From assembly GCA_017656255.1 (NCBI GenBank), contig JACDOE010000001.1:561205-625204 (forward strand): a DNA stretch of 64,000 bases, in the 5' to 3' direction. The DNA comes from Bacillaceae bacterium (lineage in GTDB: Bacteria; Bacillota; Bacilli; JACDOE01). How positions within the stretch are numbered: the stretch's first letter is position 1; each line of letters starts with the position of its first letter. Below the pieces are notes generated by a model. That model made no database searches and was not told where the DNA came from. It was given only the letters and a program-made list of their open reading frames with translations. A program made the position numbers and the translations under genes. Below are positions 60,935 to 64,000 of this stretch, one piece after another.

Positions 60935-61886
60935 GTTGGCTGTTCCTTTCCCCGGGGAGCCATCGCTCCATATAGGCCAGCATGGCTTCCTGGTAGTGTG
61001 AGATCCCCTTATAGTCCGCGATGTCCTGATCCAGACTTATGATATTTTGATAGAATTGCCTGAGCCAGGCTGGATGTGTCACCAGTTTTACGAGCGGCAA
61101 CAGATACGTGTGAATGGTAAAAAGAACATCGTTGTTGACGGGTAGACGGTAGAGGCGCTGAACCTCAACCCGAAGGTGAACCTTATCCCCGGCATTATCT
61201 TCCGTAACCTGATCACGCAGTTTCCCCCATTCCGCATAAGTTTCCAGATGGGTATCCAGTTTAGGTCCAATGGTAATCGACCAATTTTTTCGCTCCCAGG
61301 ACTGGCCCGGCTGAATGCGTTTGATAAATCGATGCACTTTATTGATAAAATGATGCTGTTGAATGCCCGGCACCGGATCATGGATCGATTTAAAATCCAT
61401 ACCCAGTGTGAACACGAGGGACCAGTTGGATGGGAAGCACAACTGCCCGGCATCCAGAAACAAATCTCCGTGCCTGTCTCCCATCAGGATCAGGTCCTCC
61501 TGGACATGTCGACCGGCCAGATCGAGGGGCTCCAACTCGATTGATCCGGTATCGCGGAAGATGAAACGCTCTTCTTCCTGTAACCGGTGATTCTGAAAGA
61601 TCCATTCATTTCCATGGCGCTTCAATTGGAAATCTTCCGGGTTATACTGCGCCAGTTCATAGAAGATAAGACGCAACACTTCCCATTGCGCTTCCAGTGA
61701 ATGAGACAGAGATTGATAACATCTGTCATGATGGTTCACAAGCAATCTTCTTTTGAGATCCAGTTCTTCCTCATACCTATCGTCCACCGTGATAGAGCGG
61801 GGCGGATCAAGAAGAACGGAATTGTTTTTATAACGGTATTCATTTTCCTCAAACGGGAAAGGAAATTCATGTATGGACGAACTCAT
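60924..61886 (-). CDS. heme-dependent oxidative N-demethylase alpha-like subunit (DUF3445)
   Basis: 320 residues from the ATG at 61886, with AGGTGAT in front; the frame to 61973 lacks a ribosome site and runs into the upstream gene. The N-terminal pattern FPFPFEENEYRYKNN, the segment LLVNHHDRCYQSL and FPSNWSLVFTLGMDFKSIHDPVPG match the DUF3445/HODM alpha family. In this family a PAS-like domain binds heme and oxidatively removes a methyl group from secondary amines such as dimethylamine. The downstream DmmA-like and reductase genes support the assignment. The true substrate here is not known. Confidence 0.83.
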   Translation of the reverse strand: MSSSIHEFPFPFEENEYRYKNNSVLLDPPRSITVDDRYEEELDLKRRLLVNHHDRCYQSLSHSLEAQWEVLRLIFYELAQYNPEDFQLKRHGNEWIFQNHRLQEEERFIFRDTGSIELEPLDLAGRHVQEDLILMGDRHGDLFLDAGQLCFPSNWSLVFTLGMDFKSIHDPVPGIQQHHFINKVHRFIKRIQPGQSWERKNWSITIGPKLDTHLETYAEWGKLRDQVTEDNAGDKVHLRVEVQRLYRLPVNNDVLFTIHTYLLPLVKLVTHPAWLRQFYQNIISLDQDIADYKGISHYQEAMLAYMERWLPGERNSQHDR

Positions 61887-61900
61887 GTTATCACCTGTTT

Positions 61901-62641
61901 TTAGGTCTGTACGCGAGATGTCACTTTTTCCAGAGGCCACACACGGACATCTATTTTCTCCGAATAATGGCAAAGGGGCGATTGACCCGGAAGGTCAACG
62001 CCGACAGGCTGAAGCATGCTGTTTGCCTTAATCTCAGCTTCAGCAGTCTGTAAGGGCCACGGCTCATGATCGATCTCACATCGATAGATATAATCGGAGT
62101 CAAATGTGTACAGGCAGTATCTTTCTGTCAGCCAGTGATCCAGATTCCCCGGCCTGGAAAGATAAACCGGGGAAAGCGGTTGATAAACCGCCGAAAAACG
62201 AGCGTTTGCATCTTTTCCTTTTCGACTGCTATCATACACGACGTTTAACCCGGCCACATTTTGAGTAATCGACGCATGATAATAGGGCAGTTTATACATC
62301 AATTTGGCAGCCCTGACCGCCGGCAAACTGGCCGCATCCAGACTGAAAAAATAAACCCCCGGTTTATCATCCAGCGTCACATAGGTTCGTACATTAATTT
62401 CCGCAAAAGAAGAGGTAAACGGAACAGGAGGCAGAAATCGATACCGGATACCGCTCATATAAAAGGGTACAATACCTACCCAGGCTTTCCCGTCGTACGT
62501 ATCCAGTTCAAGCGGATCCGGAATAAACGGTTTGATCCTGTCAGGGGCAACCGGCCAGTGGGCAAACAAAAGCCGGTGCCAGGTCTGTTTCATAATCCAC
62601 GGTCTGGCAGGAACCGGCCATGGACGATGTGATTTGGCCAA
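61901..62641 (-). CDS. yqjF: YqjF-family DUF2071 protein
   Basis: 246 residues with the DUF2071 pattern: PWIMKQTWHRLLFAHWPVAPDRIKPFIPDPLELDTYDGKAWVGIVPFYMSGIR (in parts) and AEINVRTYVTLDDKPGVYFFSLDAASLPAV. The family resembles acetoacetate decarboxylase folds, but no activity is established. It starts 20 bases after the next upstream gene's stop and lies 15 bases before the N-demethylase genes, so it is probably in one operon with them. Confidence 0.88.
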   Translation of the reverse strand: MAKSHRPWPVPARPWIMKQTWHRLLFAHWPVAPDRIKPFIPDPLELDTYDGKAWVGIVPFYMSGIRYRFLPPVPFTSSFAEINVRTYVTLDDKPGVYFFSLDAASLPAVRAAKLMYKLPYYHASITQNVAGLNVVYDSSRKGKDANARFSAVYQPLSPVYLSRPGNLDHWLTERYCLYTFDSDYIYRCEIDHEPWPLQTAEAEIKANSMLQPVGVDLPGQSPLCHYSEKIDVRVWPLEKVTSRVQT

Positions 62642-62661
62642 TTTTCATTCACCTCTTAAAC

Positions 62662-63405
62662 TCAGTTACCACGGTTCAGTTCCCCTATCCAGCCGATTCC
62701 GGAGTCATATGTTGCTTCTTCAAAAGCAGGATCTACACTCCATTTTGCCGCCAGGCGCAATACATCCTCTTCATCCGGATAATCTCCCGGGATATCCAGT
62801 TCCTTTTCCGCTTCGGTCACGTCCCCTTTGTCCCAGATCGTTTCACCGCTTTCGCCCAGATAGGCGTAAGCCCGAACAATCTCCCCGTTTTGTACTCTGG
62901 CCCACGCATGGTATTCCACGACCCGGTGTGTTGAAAAGTAGTGAACTTCCTCAAATTGGGAACCCAAATCCTGAATCAATGGTGTGATTTCGTCCGGATG
63001 CCCCTCATCACCTGCCGTAGGAAGTGATTGTCCGATGACCAGCACCCATTCATCGAGGACCGGGGATACAAAAACTTCACCATCCATTTCATAGGCGGCT
63101 TCCAGCCCCTGGCTCCAGTTGGCTTCACGAACATTCCCCAGGTTCAGTTTCTGAATCACCTGTTTCGGATCAGAGGTTTTGATGGCAAGCCAGGAACATT
63201 TGTAACCAAAGGGATGCGGCGTTTCCGGTTCCACCTGATTCGATTCCTGGATGTCGAAGGTTTGCTGATGAGTATCTTGATGATCAGGGTCTTGATAACC
63301 GGTAGCTGTTTGATCCGTTCTCCTCCCGAAAGGTGACTGATTCCATTGCCAGACTAACAGAATGATGACGGCTATCAAAATCAATAATAATAGAAAAAAT
63401 AACAT
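62662..63405 (-). CDS. membrane-anchored protein of unknown function
   Basis: 247 residues from the ATG at 63405, eight bases after GGAGGT. A single membrane segment at residues 2-20 is followed by a polar Gln/Asp-rich linker and a soluble domain that begins FGYKCSWLAIKT and ends DPAFEEATYDSGIGWIGEL. Trp-rich segments such as EYHAWARV and GETIWDKGDV repeat through the domain. No family recognised. It lies directly upstream of the yqjF-like gene. Confidence 0.72.
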   Translation of the reverse strand: MLFFLLLLILIAVIILLVWQWNQSPFGRRTDQTATGYQDPDHQDTHQQTFDIQESNQVEPETPHPFGYKCSWLAIKTSDPKQVIQKLNLGNVREANWSQGLEAAYEMDGEVFVSPVLDEWVLVIGQSLPTAGDEGHPDEITPLIQDLGSQFEEVHYFSTHRVVEYHAWARVQNGEIVRAYAYLGESGETIWDKGDVTEAEKELDIPGDYPDEEDVLRLAAKWSVDPAFEEATYDSGIGWIGELNRGN

Positions 63406-63501
63406 AGATCGGATACCTCCATCCATATGGTTCTGTTATATCTTTTCAACACATTTTTACATTTTCCTCTAGTTCAGGTTAAAAAAACATTTTAGATAAA
63501 T

Positions 63502-63527
63502 AAAAATCGGAGAGTATGAACTCTCCG
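63502..63527 (-). terminator. terminator of the membrane gene at 63583
   Basis: CGGAGAGT (63508-63515) pairs perfectly with ACTCTCCG (63520-63527) around four bases; on the minus strand ATTTTTATTT follows. Confidence 0.82.
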
Positions 63528-63536
63528 AAGGTGCTT

Positions 63537-63570
63537 TGTTACAAACATACTCATGGGTATGTTTGTAACA
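63537..63570. repeat. 14-base perfect inverted repeat
   Basis: TGTTACAAACATAC (63537-63550) and GTATGTTTGTAACA (63557-63570) are perfect complements around a six-base loop. It lies between the stop of the membrane gene and its terminator. No T-run follows directly. Confidence 0.85.
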
Positions 63571-63582
63571 GATTTGATTTAT

Positions 63583-64000
63583 TTAATAAAACCAGCTGGT
63601 CGGGACGAAAAACACCCAGGGAACGGTTACAACTCCCATGGCGATTCCCAGTCTCTTCACTACTTTTTCAGTATAACCGTATTTTCTTCCCAGATAGACA
63701 TTAAATCTGTAGATCATCAGACCGGCTATCAGAACAGCGATGGTATACATGAAAATAGTGAGAGGACTGTTCCATATTGTATATTCACTTAATCTTTCCG
63801 GATCTACAAACAGCATGATTAACAGGAACAGTCCCCCGACGATATCCGCAAAGAATCCAAAAACCCAGGCTCTTAAAACCAGCCCGCCAAATGTCCGGTT
63901 AAAATGAACGGGAACGCCGCTTAACTTTAAAGTTAGATAGATGACCAGACCATCGATTAGAAGATTTGCAGGTAAGACAAAAAACAATACGGGCGGGAAA
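63583..64000 (-). CDS. multi-pass membrane protein, partial (5' end outside window)
   Basis: At least 138 residues; the frame stays open upstream to the window edge, so the first visible residues (FPPVLFFVLPANLLID) are internal. Four membrane segments are visible. The C-terminus ends FVPTSWFY. No family recognised. The TTG at 63987 could be read as a start but lies within a hydrophobic stretch and has no ribosome site. Confidence 0.7.
   Translation of the reverse strand, partial: FPPVLFFVLPANLLIDGLVIYLTLKLSGVPVHFNRTFGGLVLRAWVFGFFADIVGGLFLLIMLFVDPERLSEYTIWNSPLTIFMYTIAVLIAGLMIYRFNVYLGRKYGYTEKVVKRLGIAMGVVTVPWVFFVPTSWFY

Overview
The window reads as the chromosome of a spore-forming member of the Bacillales (Bacillota). 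Evidence is the hflX-ynbB-glnR-glnA-spoVK neighbourhood as in Bacillus subtilis, lexA, yneA and ynzC, an H-type small acid-soluble spore protein, a YjcZ-like micropeptide, a T-box in front of trpS, GGAGG-type ribosome binding sites with many TTG and GTG starts, and sigma-54 activators typical of Bacillales catabolic operons. The genus cannot be fixed from this sequence. No rRNA, tRNA, CRISPR array or insertion sequence was seen.

Layout. 1-4.1 kb: a persulfide/sulfane-sulfur operon group resembling yrkEFHI/cst (TusA-rhodanese, DsrE, rhodanese-persulfide dioxygenase, TusA, thioredoxin, membrane rhodanese, a CstR-type repressor, a methyltransferase cut by the window edge), with a CsoR-type operator. 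4.1-9.7 kb: a tyrosine recombinase, ddl, trpS with its T-box, a secreted protein of unknown role, and the SOS gene yneA under LexA boxes with ynzC. 9.8-18.5 kb: a TetR regulator next to a flavin monooxygenase gene broken by two stops, then a leucine/isovalerate breakdown operon (biotin carboxylase, HMG-CoA lyase, carboxyltransferase, acyl-CoA dehydrogenase, sigma-54 activator, biotin carrier) read from a visible -24/-12 promoter with upstream palindromes. 18.6-26.1 kb: lexA, a micropeptide, glnRA, ynbB, hflX, spoVK.

26.2-28.8 kb is an AT-rich accessory patch with a TIGR04141/DUF6119 protein and a DUF2726 nuclease-like protein. 28.9-40.3 kb holds an acyl-CoA synthetase with a long leader and a sigma-54 operon for a TRAP transporter plus two of the three 5-oxoprolinase subunits (the binding-protein gene carries a frameshift). 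Next to it are an NtrC-type two-component system and a sodium:solute symporter with a tiny accessory subunit. 40.5-42.7 kb encodes a 7TM-DISM/GAF/GGDEF signalling protein.

42.7-50.1 kb is the most unusual segment: a tightly packed six-gene operon with two paralogous B12-type radical SAM enzymes, one radical SAM/SPASM enzyme, two GNAT-like proteins and a GH3-family acid-amide ligase. I cannot match it to a known pathway. 50.2-64 kb carries a three-gene membrane/lipoprotein operon, an amidase, a DUF5667-like exported protein, a NUDIX hydrolase, a decayed cupin gene, sspH, lipoproteins, an MFS exporter, and a likely heme-dependent N-demethylase/dimethylamine-monooxygenase-like operon (alpha subunit, DmmA-like subunit, iron-sulfur flavoprotein reductase). 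The window ends in a membrane protein followed by two tandem hairpins.
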